In this document: positions 22,710 to 31,548 of the stretch, piece after piece
Layout of the letters: every line of letters begins with the position of its first letter
Position numbering within the stretch: the first letter of the stretch is position 1
Origin: an uncultured Campylobacter sp.
Lineage (GTDB): Bacteria > Campylobacterota > Campylobacteria > Campylobacterales > Campylobacteraceae
Length of the DNA stretch: 40,917 nucleotides
Assembly (NCBI RefSeq): GCF_938030685.1
Contig: NZ_CALHHX010000044.1
Location: 1 to 40,917, forward strand
Direction: 5' to 3'
The notes under the pieces: generated by a model
Databases searched by the model: none
The model's input: only the letters and a program-made list of their open reading frames with translations
Told to the model about the DNA's origin: nothing
Program-made: the position numbers and the translations under genes

Positions 22710-23309
22710 TCAGCCATTTTTTTTAATCACGCGAGCGGGCACGCCTACGGCTACGCTATCGCTAGCTATATCGCGCACCACCGCAGCACCCGCGCCGATG
22801 ATGCAGCGCTGCCCGATACTTAGCCTCTGAATGACGCTGGCACCGATTCCAATGTGCGAAAACGCCCCCACCTTCACGCCGCCCGCAAGCGCTGCGTTTG
22901 GGCTAATGTGCGCGAACTCGCCGATCTCGCACTCATGCTCGATTACGACTCCTGAATTGATTATCGCGCCGCGACCGATTTTAGCTCGCGCGTTTATCAC
23001 GGCGCCGGGCATTACGACTGCGCCCTCGCCGATAGCGGCGCTTGGGCTAACGATGGCGCTTTGATGAATTAACGTCGCTATCTCAAAACCGGCGCGCGCT
23101 ACCTTCTCTTGGATCTTCGCGCGGGTTTTATTATCGCCGATTGCGATTATTACGGGATATTTCGGCAGATCCTCGCTAAATTTCAGCCCTGCCGCGTCGT
23201 CTAAAAAAACGACCTCGCTAAATTTAGCCCCGCGCGCGGCTAGCGCGACGTCCGCGACCACCAGCCCGTGTCCGCTCGCGCCGTAAACGTAAATTTTAGT
23301 TGTGCCCAT
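22710..23309 (-). CDS. pglD: UDP-4-amino-sugar acetyltransferase PglD
   Basis: A 199-residue acetyltransferase completing UDP-N,N'-diacetylbacillosamine. The N-terminal Rossmann-like part ('YVYGASGHGLVVADV') binds the UDP-sugar. From about residue 90 hexapeptide repeats ('AIGEGAVVMPGAVINARAKI') form a left-handed beta-helix trimer that binds acetyl-CoA. The expected catalytic His is in 'NSGVVIEHECEIG'. GGAG precedes the ATG. It overlaps pglC by 14 nt, in the C. jejuni order pglC-pglD. Confidence 0.94.
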   Translation of the reverse strand: MGTTKIYVYGASGHGLVVADVALAARGAKFSEVVFLDDAAGLKFSEDLPKYPVIIAIGDNKTRAKIQEKVARAGFEIATLIHQSAIVSPSAAIGEGAVVMPGAVINARAKIGRGAIINSGVVIEHECEIGEFAHISPNAALAGGVKVGAFSHIGIGASVIQRLSIGQRCIIGAGAAVVRDIASDSVAVGVPARVIKKNG

Positions 23310-23901
23310 TAAATTTCTCCGTCGTCGCCATGCCCTCTTTATTCACGCCCTCTTTCGCAAGCACTTTTTTAATCGTCAAAAGCGCGATCTTAAGATCGAG
23401 CGCGAAGCTTAAATTCTGCGCATAATACGTGTCGAACTCAAATTTTTTCTCCCAGCTGATCGCGTTGCGTCCGTTTACCTGCGCAAGCCCCGTGATGCCC
23501 GGGCGCACGCTATGTCGCAGGCGCTGCTGCGGCGAATAAAGCGGCAGGTATTCGATCAGCAGCGGGCGCGGCCCGATGAAGCTCATATCGCCCTTTAGCA
23601 CGTTGAAAAGCTGCGGCAGCTCATCCAGGCTTAGCGCGCGGATCTTTTTGCCGTAATCGTTCAGCCGCGCTTCGTCGGGCAGAAGCTCGCCGTCCGCGCC
23701 GCGCTCGTCGCTCATCGTTTTAAATTTGTAAATTTTAAAAATTTGCTCATCAAGCCCAGGGCGAGATTGCGTAAAAATCGCGCTTTTGCTAATGTGCTTG
23801 CGGATCAAGAACCACGTAAGCGCCATCACGGGTGAAACCAAAATGATCAAAACCAAAGCCGCCGTAAAATCGAGCGCACGCTTTAAAAAACACCTATACA
23901 T
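23296..23901 (-). CDS. pglC: Undecaprenyl-phosphate bacillosamine 1-phosphate transferase PglC
   Basis: A 201-residue monotopic phosphoglycosyl transferase that starts the lipid-linked N-glycan. It has an N-terminal re-entrant hydrophobic helix (about 10-30), then 'RPGLDEQIFKIYKFKTMSDE'. The catalytic Asp93-Glu94 dyad in 'SLDELPQLFNVLKGDMSF' falls at exactly the C. jejuni positions. 'GPRPLL' and 'VRPGITG' are family motifs. The C-terminal 'ATTEKFNGHN' nearly repeats the C. jejuni ending. It overlaps pglA by 8 nt. Confidence 0.96.
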   Translation of the reverse strand: MYRCFLKRALDFTAALVLIILVSPVMALTWFLIRKHISKSAIFTQSRPGLDEQIFKIYKFKTMSDERGADGELLPDEARLNDYGKKIRALSLDELPQLFNVLKGDMSFIGPRPLLIEYLPLYSPQQRLRHSVRPGITGLAQVNGRNAISWEKKFEFDTYYAQNLSFALDLKIALLTIKKVLAKEGVNKEGMATTEKFNGHN

Positions 23902-25021
23902 CGATAAATTTCCTATAAACCTCTAAATATTTTTTCGTGACGATCTTTTCGTCGTAATTTGCAAGCACCATCTCGCGCCCGTTTCGCCCTAGCCTCTCGC
24001 AAAGCGCAACATCGTCCAATAGAATTTCGATCTTTCGCGCAAGATCCTCTGCGTCGCGAGTGCGGCAAATTAAGCCGTTGACGCCATCTTGCACCGCCTC
24101 GACACAACCGCTGCAATCGCTTACCACGCAGGCTCGCGCCATGCTCATCGCCTCTAAAACCGTGCGCGGAAAGCCCTCCTTGTAGCTAGGAAGTGCCAGT
24201 AGGTAACTAGCCTTCAAAAGCTCAGGCACGTCGTTTCTGGCGCCTAGATAATGCACCGCACCGCTTTGCAAAAACGCAGGATCAGCGGTGCTTTTATTGC
24301 CCGCAAAGCCCTCGCCTACAAAGACAAATTTCGCATCCGATCGATCTTTTAAAATTTCTGCTGCTTCGTAGAATTCTCTCACGCCCTTATGCAACATCGC
24401 GCGAGCTATCATCAGTACGATCTTTTTGCCGTGCAAATCCTCGCCCAGATCCGCTGCACTAACGATTTTGGGGTTGAATCTTTCAGCATTTACGCCTACA
24501 CTTTTAATCCTTATGACCTTTTGCTTCACAATAAGCCCACGAGATAGCATGTAATCGGGATCGGCATCGTTTACAAATACGCAAGCATCCGCCTGCGAAA
24601 ATGAAAATTTATAAAGCTTCTCCAATACCGCTCGCACGAGCCTTGTTTTAATATCTTCGTCGATATAAAAGCTACCCAGCCCCTCGACTAAGTTTATCAC
24701 ATATTTTATACCCGCCTCTCGAGCCGCCAGCGTACCAAACACGTTTGATTTGTGCGCAGCTGTTTGCAGCAGGTCCAAATCCAGCCTCTTTAGCTCGCGT
24801 GCAAGGGCTTTGGTGTTGCTAAATACGGTAAGCGGATTTAGGCTCGCTCGATCAAGATCGTAAGTTACGGCATTAAAATCGCGTGCCAAATCCTGCGTAT
24901 AAGCGCCACGAGGAGCAATTGCAAAAACCTCGTGCCCGCGCTCTTTTAAAGCCTGCATTATCGGGCGGCGAAAGAAATGTAAGCTCATATCGGCATGGCT
25001 TAAAAACCCTATGCGAGCCAT
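23894..25021 (-). CDS. pglA: Alpha-1,3-GalNAc transferase PglA
   Basis: A 375-residue GT4 glycosyltransferase that adds the second sugar to undecaprenyl-diphospho-bacillosamine on the cytoplasmic membrane face. The start at ATG 25021 ('MARIGFLSHADMSLHFF') has AAGGA upstream; an ATG three codons earlier abuts that site. 'PSYKEGFPRTVLEAMSMARA' is the GT4 E-x7-E donor-binding motif. It overlaps pglC by 8 nt and lies 73 nt after pglB, in C. jejuni order. Confidence 0.93.
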   Translation of the reverse strand: MARIGFLSHADMSLHFFRRPIMQALKERGHEVFAIAPRGAYTQDLARDFNAVTYDLDRASLNPLTVFSNTKALARELKRLDLDLLQTAAHKSNVFGTLAAREAGIKYVINLVEGLGSFYIDEDIKTRLVRAVLEKLYKFSFSQADACVFVNDADPDYMLSRGLIVKQKVIRIKSVGVNAERFNPKIVSAADLGEDLHGKKIVLMIARAMLHKGVREFYEAAEILKDRSDAKFVFVGEGFAGNKSTADPAFLQSGAVHYLGARNDVPELLKASYLLALPSYKEGFPRTVLEAMSMARACVVSDCSGCVEAVQDGVNGLICRTRDAEDLARKIEILLDDVALCERLGRNGREMVLANYDEKIVTKKYLEVYRKFIDV

Positions 25022-25094
25022 ATGCTGCATTCCTTGCTTGGCGTTGCGAGATTAAATTTCATAAATTTCTCCTTAGCTTGCGGCAAAATTTTAT

Positions 25095-27875
25095 CTAGCG
25101 CTTTAATTTATAAACTTTCACAGCAGGGCTTAAGATCACAGGCTCGAATAGCTCGGGCCTATATCTTTCAAATACAAAAAGCTGAATATAGCTTGAGTTT
25201 AGCATCGTCTTATCTAGCAGCAAAAATCTCCCGTAATCGCGCATGAAAATCACGTAAAATTGCGCGCTGCTGTCCATATTAAACTCTTTTACCGAAAGCT
25301 TGCCGCTTGCGTCGTAGCTTGTTTCGTAAAAGGTATTGATCGCGAATTTTCTGCCGCTATACTCTAAATTTAAAAGGCTCGGCGAGATCGAAAAGCCGTT
25401 GTCCATATGCACGCCGCTTTGATCCTGAACGAACCTATCGCTCGTTATAAAAAACAGCTCACTTAGCTGCTTGCCGTCGGTGATGTCGATGTTTGAAAAC
25501 TGCGTGACGACGGGGAAGATATTCATCATGCGATCGGGCAGGATGTAGTAGATGTCGCGCGTAGGCCTTGGCGGCTTAAAATCAGCCAGCCCCAAGCTTA
25601 AGATAAAATCATTCACATCGGTCGCGTTGTAGTCTTTTAAAATTTGCTTTAACTTGTTTGGAATTTTTTCGCTATATCCGCGCTCGGTGTATTCGACATC
25701 CAGGCGTGCCATATTCGCAGAGCTCATCTGATCTTTAAAAAGCGCGAAGCTAACGGGAAAATTATCGTTGCCGAGGTGTTTGCCGCCGTCAATGAGGGTC
25801 TTTACGTCGCTGTAATAGCGTATGCCGTATCCGTAGTCCCACCACGAAAGAGCGTAATCCTCGCGCTGCGCCTTATCTTTGAGCTCGTCAAGCACCCGCA
25901 CCTCGCTTTTATAAAAGACCGTATCGACCTTGTACGAGACGATGTGCTGCCACGCGGGATAGATCGCAAGCGCCGTCAAAATCAGCAGTATCGCGCGTCC
26001 GGCGATCTTTGGCAGATCCAAGCGCTTTACGCAAAAATACAAAATATATCCGAAGCTCAGCCCCATCACGCCCACTGCATAGATCGTAAATCTAAGGCCT
26101 GCCTTGTTCGCCGCAAAGCCCAAAAGCAGAAGCGGGATCGAGAGCAAAAATTCCTTATGCCTAAAGCAAAGCACTAAATATCCGATCGCTGCGATCACGA
26201 AAACCGCGACGTGTGAGCTGATGCGCTCCATAAAGATCTTAGGCGGCACGATGCCCGATTCTTGGATCGTTTGATTGACGTTGAAAAAATGAAATGCCGT
26301 ATCAGCGTTGTCCGCAAAGGAGCGGAAGATATAAAATTTCGCCTGAAAGATGATCGGGCTAAGACCTCCGTTTGCGATGAAAAAGACTACGGCAAAGCCG
26401 CCCAAAAGGGCTAGAGATTTAAAATTTAACAGCCTTCCTTTAAACGCAAAGAGCCAAAATAGCACAAGCGAGATTAAAATCTTTGCCACCAGCGGCGTAG
26501 AGCAAAGCGCGATCAAAAAGATAATCATCGCTTCGTAATTCACCGCATTTTTTCGCTTAAAAATCAGCGTATAAGCAAAAAATGCGGCGAGCATCATGGA
26601 ATTTAGCGAGAAGCTTGAGGGATACCACCACATATAAAATATCGTAAACGTGCCCAGCCAAAACAGCGTGCTGCGCGAACCGCGCGTGCAAATGCGGATG
26701 AGCGCCCACAAAATACACATCGCAAGCACGATATTTAGCATATCGGTGTCGTAATACCCAGCCATCGTGCGGTTGTAGTAGCTATTCGCCACGCTCGCGA
26801 CAAGTGCGCCGATGAAGCCTGCGCGCATGCAGCGAAACTCGCTTGAGATAAGCAAGATCGGCACTACGATGAGCGAGCTAAACAAAGCCGGTAGATAAAC
26901 GAAGATCGTCTCGATTTTAAAGGGCAAAATTTCAGCCAAAAACGCCGTCACGATCGAAAGTGGCGCGCTAAAATAGCTAAGATCGTTGGGCTGATGAAAG
27001 CCCGCAAGACGGTCGCGCGCGCCCTCTGCGAAGGCGTAGCCGTCGTTTGTGTTTATCATCAGCTCGCCGTCCCAAAAAAAGTAGTTCACAAAGCCGCTCG
27101 CCCAATAAACCCACCACATACGAAACGCCACGCTAAAGGCAAATGCAAACAAAATCATCAGCAAAATATGCTTAGAAAACTCATAATTTTTTATGAAGCC
27201 AAAAATTCTACGCCTGGCAGGAAGCGCGCCAGCTGCCTGATTTTTAGAATTTTGGGAATTTTCTGCTGTAAAGCTTTTAGAATTATCAGAATTTATGCCG
27301 TTTGTAGAATTTAAAGCGCTTGCAGAATTCGCATTTTTAAATTTAGCCAAATTAGCGGCTTTTGCGGAATTTTTATTTGTAGAGTTCGCAACGCCAGCGG
27401 AATTTTTATTTGTAGAATTTTTGCTCGTGGAATTCGCAGTGCCTTTCAAATTTGAGTTTGTAGAATTTGCGCCTGCGGAATTTTCAGAATTTACCGAGGC
27501 GGAATTTCGTCCGTTTGATTTTTTAGCCTTTTTGGATTTTTTTTGTGCTCGCATTTTTGCAGAAACAGCGCGCGCTTGATCGTCGCTTAAATTTTTAACG
27601 CCGGCGTGCGCGGAATTTTTGCTCGCAGAATTTTTTGCATCAAGCGCGGAATTTTTATCGCTCTGAGGCGCGGTATCCTCGCTACCTTCAATTGCGGCAT
27701 TTTCGCCGCTAAAATTCTCACCGCCGCCTGCGGAATACTCTGCATCAAAATTTCCCTCACTAGCGAAATTTTCGCTTAAGGCAGCTTTGTCGGCACCCAT
27801 TGATTGCGCGTCTTTTTGATCGTCCGATCCTTCGTCGATCTCTCTGACGCTAAAAGCCTTTTTTTCTTCACCCAC
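25095..27875 (-). CDS. pglB: Oligosaccharyltransferase PglB with long N-terminal extension
   Basis: A 926-residue STT3-type enzyme that transfers the glycan from undecaprenyl diphosphate to Asn in D/E-x-N-x-S/T sequons in the periplasm. The substrate-binding 'WWDYG' lies at 678-682; C. jejuni PglB has it at 457-461 of 713. The difference is an extra hydrophilic N-terminus of about 220 residues, Asn/Ser/Lys-rich ('NSTNSNLKGTANSTSKNSTN'), before the first membrane helix near residue 235. About 13 membrane helices and a periplasmic domain follow. The start is GTG at 27875 with AAGGA upstream. The extension DNA (27217-27720) is packed with GAATTT-type hexamers. Confidence 0.95.
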   Translation of the reverse strand: MGEEKKAFSVREIDEGSDDQKDAQSMGADKAALSENFASEGNFDAEYSAGGGENFSGENAAIEGSEDTAPQSDKNSALDAKNSASKNSAHAGVKNLSDDQARAVSAKMRAQKKSKKAKKSNGRNSASVNSENSAGANSTNSNLKGTANSTSKNSTNKNSAGVANSTNKNSAKAANLAKFKNANSASALNSTNGINSDNSKSFTAENSQNSKNQAAGALPARRRIFGFIKNYEFSKHILLMILFAFAFSVAFRMWWVYWASGFVNYFFWDGELMINTNDGYAFAEGARDRLAGFHQPNDLSYFSAPLSIVTAFLAEILPFKIETIFVYLPALFSSLIVVPILLISSEFRCMRAGFIGALVASVANSYYNRTMAGYYDTDMLNIVLAMCILWALIRICTRGSRSTLFWLGTFTIFYMWWYPSSFSLNSMMLAAFFAYTLIFKRKNAVNYEAMIIFLIALCSTPLVAKILISLVLFWLFAFKGRLLNFKSLALLGGFAVVFFIANGGLSPIIFQAKFYIFRSFADNADTAFHFFNVNQTIQESGIVPPKIFMERISSHVAVFVIAAIGYLVLCFRHKEFLLSIPLLLLGFAANKAGLRFTIYAVGVMGLSFGYILYFCVKRLDLPKIAGRAILLILTALAIYPAWQHIVSYKVDTVFYKSEVRVLDELKDKAQREDYALSWWDYGYGIRYYSDVKTLIDGGKHLGNDNFPVSFALFKDQMSSANMARLDVEYTERGYSEKIPNKLKQILKDYNATDVNDFILSLGLADFKPPRPTRDIYYILPDRMMNIFPVVTQFSNIDITDGKQLSELFFITSDRFVQDQSGVHMDNGFSISPSLLNLEYSGRKFAINTFYETSYDASGKLSVKEFNMDSSAQFYVIFMRDYGRFLLLDKTMLNSSYIQLFVFERYRPELFEPVILSPAVKVYKLKR

Positions 27876-27877
27876 GC

Positions 27878-28996
27878 CTATTTTCCTTCGTCGATTTGTT
27901 CTATTTTTGCGATCAGCTCGCTTGCTATCCGTTTTTTATCGAAAAACGAGGCTCTAATTTTAGCCTTTTTCTCATAAAATTTTACATAATTTTCATCATC
28001 CAGCGCTTTTTGCATCGCCGCTTGAGTGCTTTCTAGATCGTTCACGCCCACTAGCACGCCCCATTCGCTCTGCCCCATAAGCTCGCGCGCGCCGCTTTGA
28101 TGATCGCTTGAAATCACGAGCTTGCCGCACGCAAGAGCTTCGATGAGCGCGTTTGAAAAGCCCTCAAAAAGGCTTACGAAAACAAACGCGTAGCATCTAG
28201 CCATATACTTATACGGATTTGCGTCAAAGCCCAAAAGCTTCACGCGGCCGCCTAAGCCCAGCTCCTCTATCAGGGCCTCAAGCTCGGCTCGCAGCACGCC
28301 GTCGCCCAAGATCAGCAGGTCTTTGTCGTTATTTTTTAAATTTGCATACGCGCGGATCAAAAGCGCGTGGTTTTTGCCCGCATCGAGCCTGCCGACGCTT
28401 AGGAAAAACGGCCGCTCCTGCGCGACCTGCTCGCTTGCTTTGCGACCGATCTCATCCAAATCGATCGCGTTGTATAGCACGCTCATCTTGCGCTCGTCGA
28501 TTCCGAAATTATCCGCCAGATCGCGCAGATTTCCAAGCGAGTTTGGAAAGATAAAATCAGCCTTCGGATAGAGCTTGCGCAGCAAAAGCTTTGAAATTTT
28601 GGATTTGAAGCTCGGCTCTTTATACAGCACCGACGGCGTCGAGCATTCGTTAAAAATCATCGTTCCGCGTAGCCCGTAAACTCGCGCCAGCGCCGCCACG
28701 TAACACGGGCGGTTCATCCAAACGAAGTGGATGTCGATACCCAGCCTCTCGCATAGCTTTTTGTATCGCAGCGCCAAAAACGGCAGCTTTGCGAGCTTCA
28801 ACAGTCCATTTTCAAAAGGGGCTGATTTTTCGATGAAGTGGATCTGCACGCCGCTTGGAATTTCATAAAAAATCCTCTCGTTCATCAGCACCAGATGCAC
28901 TTCGTAGCGTGCCGTAAGCTCGCCTAAGAGGTTGCTTACGACGCGTTCGGCGCCGCCGCCGCCCATCGAATATATAAAAACGCTTAATTTCTTCAT
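27878..28996 (-). CDS. pglJ: GalNAc transferase PglJ
   Basis: A 372-residue GT4 glycosyltransferase closely matching C. jejuni PglJ across its length ('SVFIYSMGGGGAERVVSNLL', 'KKLCERLGID', 'NHALLIRAYA', 'LLGFDANPYKYMARC'). 'SLFEGFSNALIEALACGKLV' is the donor-binding E-x7-E segment. It adds the third residue of the lipid-linked glycan, expected to be alpha-1,4-GalNAc. It stops 2 nt before the pglB start, as in C. jejuni. A 246-nt gap lies upstream; it holds five TTTAAATTT-like words and no gene. Confidence 0.92.
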   Translation of the reverse strand: MKKLSVFIYSMGGGGAERVVSNLLGELTARYEVHLVLMNERIFYEIPSGVQIHFIEKSAPFENGLLKLAKLPFLALRYKKLCERLGIDIHFVWMNRPCYVAALARVYGLRGTMIFNECSTPSVLYKEPSFKSKISKLLLRKLYPKADFIFPNSLGNLRDLADNFGIDERKMSVLYNAIDLDEIGRKASEQVAQERPFFLSVGRLDAGKNHALLIRAYANLKNNDKDLLILGDGVLRAELEALIEELGLGGRVKLLGFDANPYKYMARCYAFVFVSLFEGFSNALIEALACGKLVISSDHQSGARELMGQSEWGVLVGVNDLESTQAAMQKALDDENYVKFYEKKAKIRASFFDKKRIASELIAKIEQIDEGK

Positions 28997-29242
28997 CCCT
29001 TTACCTTTTAAATATCGCTGCCGCGCCCTAAATTTAAGCTTTACTCACGCCTTTTTATGCGAGCATACGCCGCGCTGTTTAAATTTAGCGCATTTTGCAC
29101 TGCCTCAAGAGGCTAAATTTCATAGCGCAATGTGGCTTTGTAAATTTAAACGCACCGTTTTGCTCGGGCGCAAGAGCCTATCTTAGCACACCGAAGTTTA
29201 AATTTAATCCCTGCGCGCCGCAGAGCATCGATAAGCGCCGCA

Positions 29243-30286
29243 CTATTTGCGCGCAAACCGATCTATCAAGCCCTGCCAAAGCTCAACTATGCGCTCTTGC
29301 GAAAACTCGTCTAAATTTTCATTTGCATTTTGCACCAGCCGCTTTTGCAGCGCCTCATCTCGCATTAAATTTTCAAGCTTTCTCGCAAGCCCATTCGCAT
29401 CGCCGCGTTTAAACAAAATGCCGCTAAAGCCGTCCTTTATGAGCTCTTTTGCACCCGCTGTATCGCTGCTAAGCCGTGCGCAGCCATAAAATGCAGACTC
29501 GATCAGCACGTTCGAAAGCCCTTCATTAAGCGAACTGAGCACAAAAATTTTAGCTTCTTTATACAGCTCGCTCACGTCCTGCTTATGCCCTAAAAATCGC
29601 ACTTCAAGCCCGAGTCGCGCCACGAGCTCGCGCAAGCTTTCGCGCAGCGAGCCATCGCCCGCGATTAAAATTTCCCACTTCGCAAGCAGGCTTTTATCGA
29701 TCCTGCTTAGCGCGTCAAAGTAAATTTCATACCCCTTTACGGGCTCGAGCCTGCCGACGCTTAAGATTACGTTTCGCTTAGCGCTTTTAGCGCCATCAAT
29801 CTCGCCGAAAAAGGGATTGTGCACGATGAAGCAGTTTTTGACAAATCGCGAATAGTACTCAAAGTCCGAGCGCGTAAGCACCGTAAGCGCGTCCGCTTTT
29901 TTATAGCACAGATCGCGCACGCGGCTAAAAAGCCCGCTTGGCAGATAATCGTGCGCGTTGTGCTCGGTCGCGATAAGCGGGATGCCTAGCCCGAAGCTTG
30001 CGATCACGCACGCTACGTTCGTCCAGTCCATAAAGCTGATGATGACGCTTGGGCGCTCGCGCTTGAAACACTCGCGCAAAATTCTGTATTTATCGAACCT
30101 GCCGCCGTTTTTATAAACGTCCAGATGCAAAAATTTTATCTTTTCGCTAAATTTATACCTGCCCTCGTCGTTTTCCAAAATCGCGATCGTAACGTCGTTT
30201 GCGCGCGCAAAATGGTTCGCCAAGACCTGCAGCACGCGCTCGGCGCCGCCGTTTCTAAGAGCTGCGATGACGAATAAAATTTTCAT
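29243..30286 (-). CDS. GT4 glycosyltransferase, PglH-like paralogue
   Basis: A 347-residue cytoplasmic-face glycosyltransferase. 'LRNGGAERVLQVLANHFA', 'ISFMDWTNVACVIASFG' and 'IATEHNAHDYL' resemble the PglH family. 'SSLNEGLSNVLIESAFYG' is the donor-binding motif. A second PglH-like protein lies at 31548-32627. The two may share or extend the polymerising GalNAc steps, or add a different hexose. It overlaps the upstream GT2 gene by 4 nt (ATGA). Linkage and donor cannot be read from sequence. Confidence 0.8.
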   Translation of the reverse strand: MKILFVIAALRNGGAERVLQVLANHFARANDVTIAILENDEGRYKFSEKIKFLHLDVYKNGGRFDKYRILRECFKRERPSVIISFMDWTNVACVIASFGLGIPLIATEHNAHDYLPSGLFSRVRDLCYKKADALTVLTRSDFEYYSRFVKNCFIVHNPFFGEIDGAKSAKRNVILSVGRLEPVKGYEIYFDALSRIDKSLLAKWEILIAGDGSLRESLRELVARLGLEVRFLGHKQDVSELYKEAKIFVLSSLNEGLSNVLIESAFYGCARLSSDTAGAKELIKDGFSGILFKRGDANGLARKLENLMRDEALQKRLVQNANENLDEFSQERIVELWQGLIDRFARK

Positions 30287-31548
30287 TTTAACTTCCGATA
30301 AATTTTATAAAATAGCCGCAAAAGCGCAGGGCTAGCGTAAAACAAGACCATCATCAGTGTCTGCGTGCGGCTTGCATGCGCCGCGAAAAATCTAAAATCC
30401 AGCCGCTCGCGCACCAAAGCGCGCAGTGAGCGGATCTGATCCGCAGCTTCTGCGGCGTTTAAAGGCGAGCGGGGATCTGCAGTCTTTCTTTGCGACGCGG
30501 AATTTTGCTCGGAATTTCGCATATAATTTTGCTTGGCGGAATTTTTAACTGCGGAATTTTTACCGCATGCGCAAGATAAACTATCAGCGCCATGCAAATC
30601 TGCCTCGTTTGCCAAGCTGCGCGTATTAGCCTTGGAAGGAGAAGTCGCATCCCCATCCGAACTTGCAGGATCAAAGCTCGATTTGATAATTAAAAACGCC
30701 GTATTCAGCGCGGACTCGCAGCGAGTGAAATTAGCCTCACGCGCCAAGCTTGGATAATTCGCAGCGATCGCCTCAGTATAGCGGCGCACCGCAGCGATGA
30801 CCGCTAGATGCCTGCGCGCGAATGAGTTTACGGTCGAGCCCGCCCTTACGCGATAAAAATATAAAATTTCATCCGTGCACGCCGCAATAGAAGCGTTAAA
30901 AATATCAAAAAATATCGCCACATCCTCATAGATCTGCCCCGTAGGAAAGCGCAAGGCAGCGAAAATTTCACGAGCAAACAGCGCGCGCCAAACCGCGGTG
31001 CTAAAATACGGATCCTGCGTGCAGCTGCGTCTAAAAAGCTCTTGCGGCGATATTTTGTATTCGCCTGCGTTGGCATTCGAATTTGCAGCTCCTCCTGGAT
31101 CGCTAATCTCTTTAGAATTTTGATTTTCTTTAGAATTTAAAGCCGCCTTGAAATTATTTATTTCGCTCTCGTCGCTAAATGCCGCGTAGCCGCACATAGC
31201 TATTTTGGTGCAAAATTTCTGCGTCAGGCGAAAAAGCGTCTCAATCAAATCAAGGCTTATCAAATCGTCGCTATCTACGAAACTGATAAACTCCCCGCGA
31301 GCGACATCCAAAGCAGCGTTTCGCGCGCTAGCCTGCCCGCCGTTTGGTTTATGCAGCACGCACACACGGGGATCGCGCGCAGCGTATTCGTCGCAAATCG
31401 CCTCGCTGCCGTCATTTGAGCCATCATCTACGAGCAAAATTTCTAAGTTCGTATAGGTCTGCGCCGTGATGCGCTCCATGCAAGCGCGCAGAAATTCTTT
31501 GACATTATAAACAGGGATGATGACCGAGATTAGGGGATTTTTGCTCAT
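30283..31548 (-). CDS. GT2 family glycosyltransferase (PglI position) with low-complexity inserts
   Basis: A 421-residue GT-A fold transferase. 'ISVIIPVYNVKEFLRACMER', 'ILLVDDGSNDGS' and 'FVDSDDL' (DxD metal site) define the family. It occupies the place of pglI, which adds the branching glucose in C. jejuni, but the N-terminus looks like generic GT2 enzymes, so I do not assert PglI. Two Asn/Ser-rich inserts interrupt it, around residues 145-165 and 285-365 ('NSAKQNYMRNSEQNSASQRK'), of the kind seen in HisH, PglB and the exonuclease. A hydrophobic and basic tail ('LLRLFYKIYRKLK') suggests membrane contact. Its start overlaps the upstream gene stop (TAATG). Confidence 0.75.
   Translation of the reverse strand: MSKNPLISVIIPVYNVKEFLRACMERITAQTYTNLEILLVDDGSNDGSEAICDEYAARDPRVCVLHKPNGGQASARNAALDVARGEFISFVDSDDLISLDLIETLFRLTQKFCTKIAMCGYAAFSDESEINNFKAALNSKENQNSKEISDPGGAANSNANAGEYKISPQELFRRSCTQDPYFSTAVWRALFAREIFAALRFPTGQIYEDVAIFFDIFNASIAACTDEILYFYRVRAGSTVNSFARRHLAVIAAVRRYTEAIAANYPSLAREANFTRCESALNTAFLIIKSSFDPASSDGDATSPSKANTRSLANEADLHGADSLSCACGKNSAVKNSAKQNYMRNSEQNSASQRKTADPRSPLNAAEAADQIRSLRALVRERLDFRFFAAHASRTQTLMMVLFYASPALLRLFYKIYRKLK

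Noticed and set aside
27217..27720. CRISPR-like or tandem repeat array in the PglB extension
   Set aside because: The repeated GAATTT words are irregularly spaced, lie in one open coding frame and have no constant repeat or spacer length.
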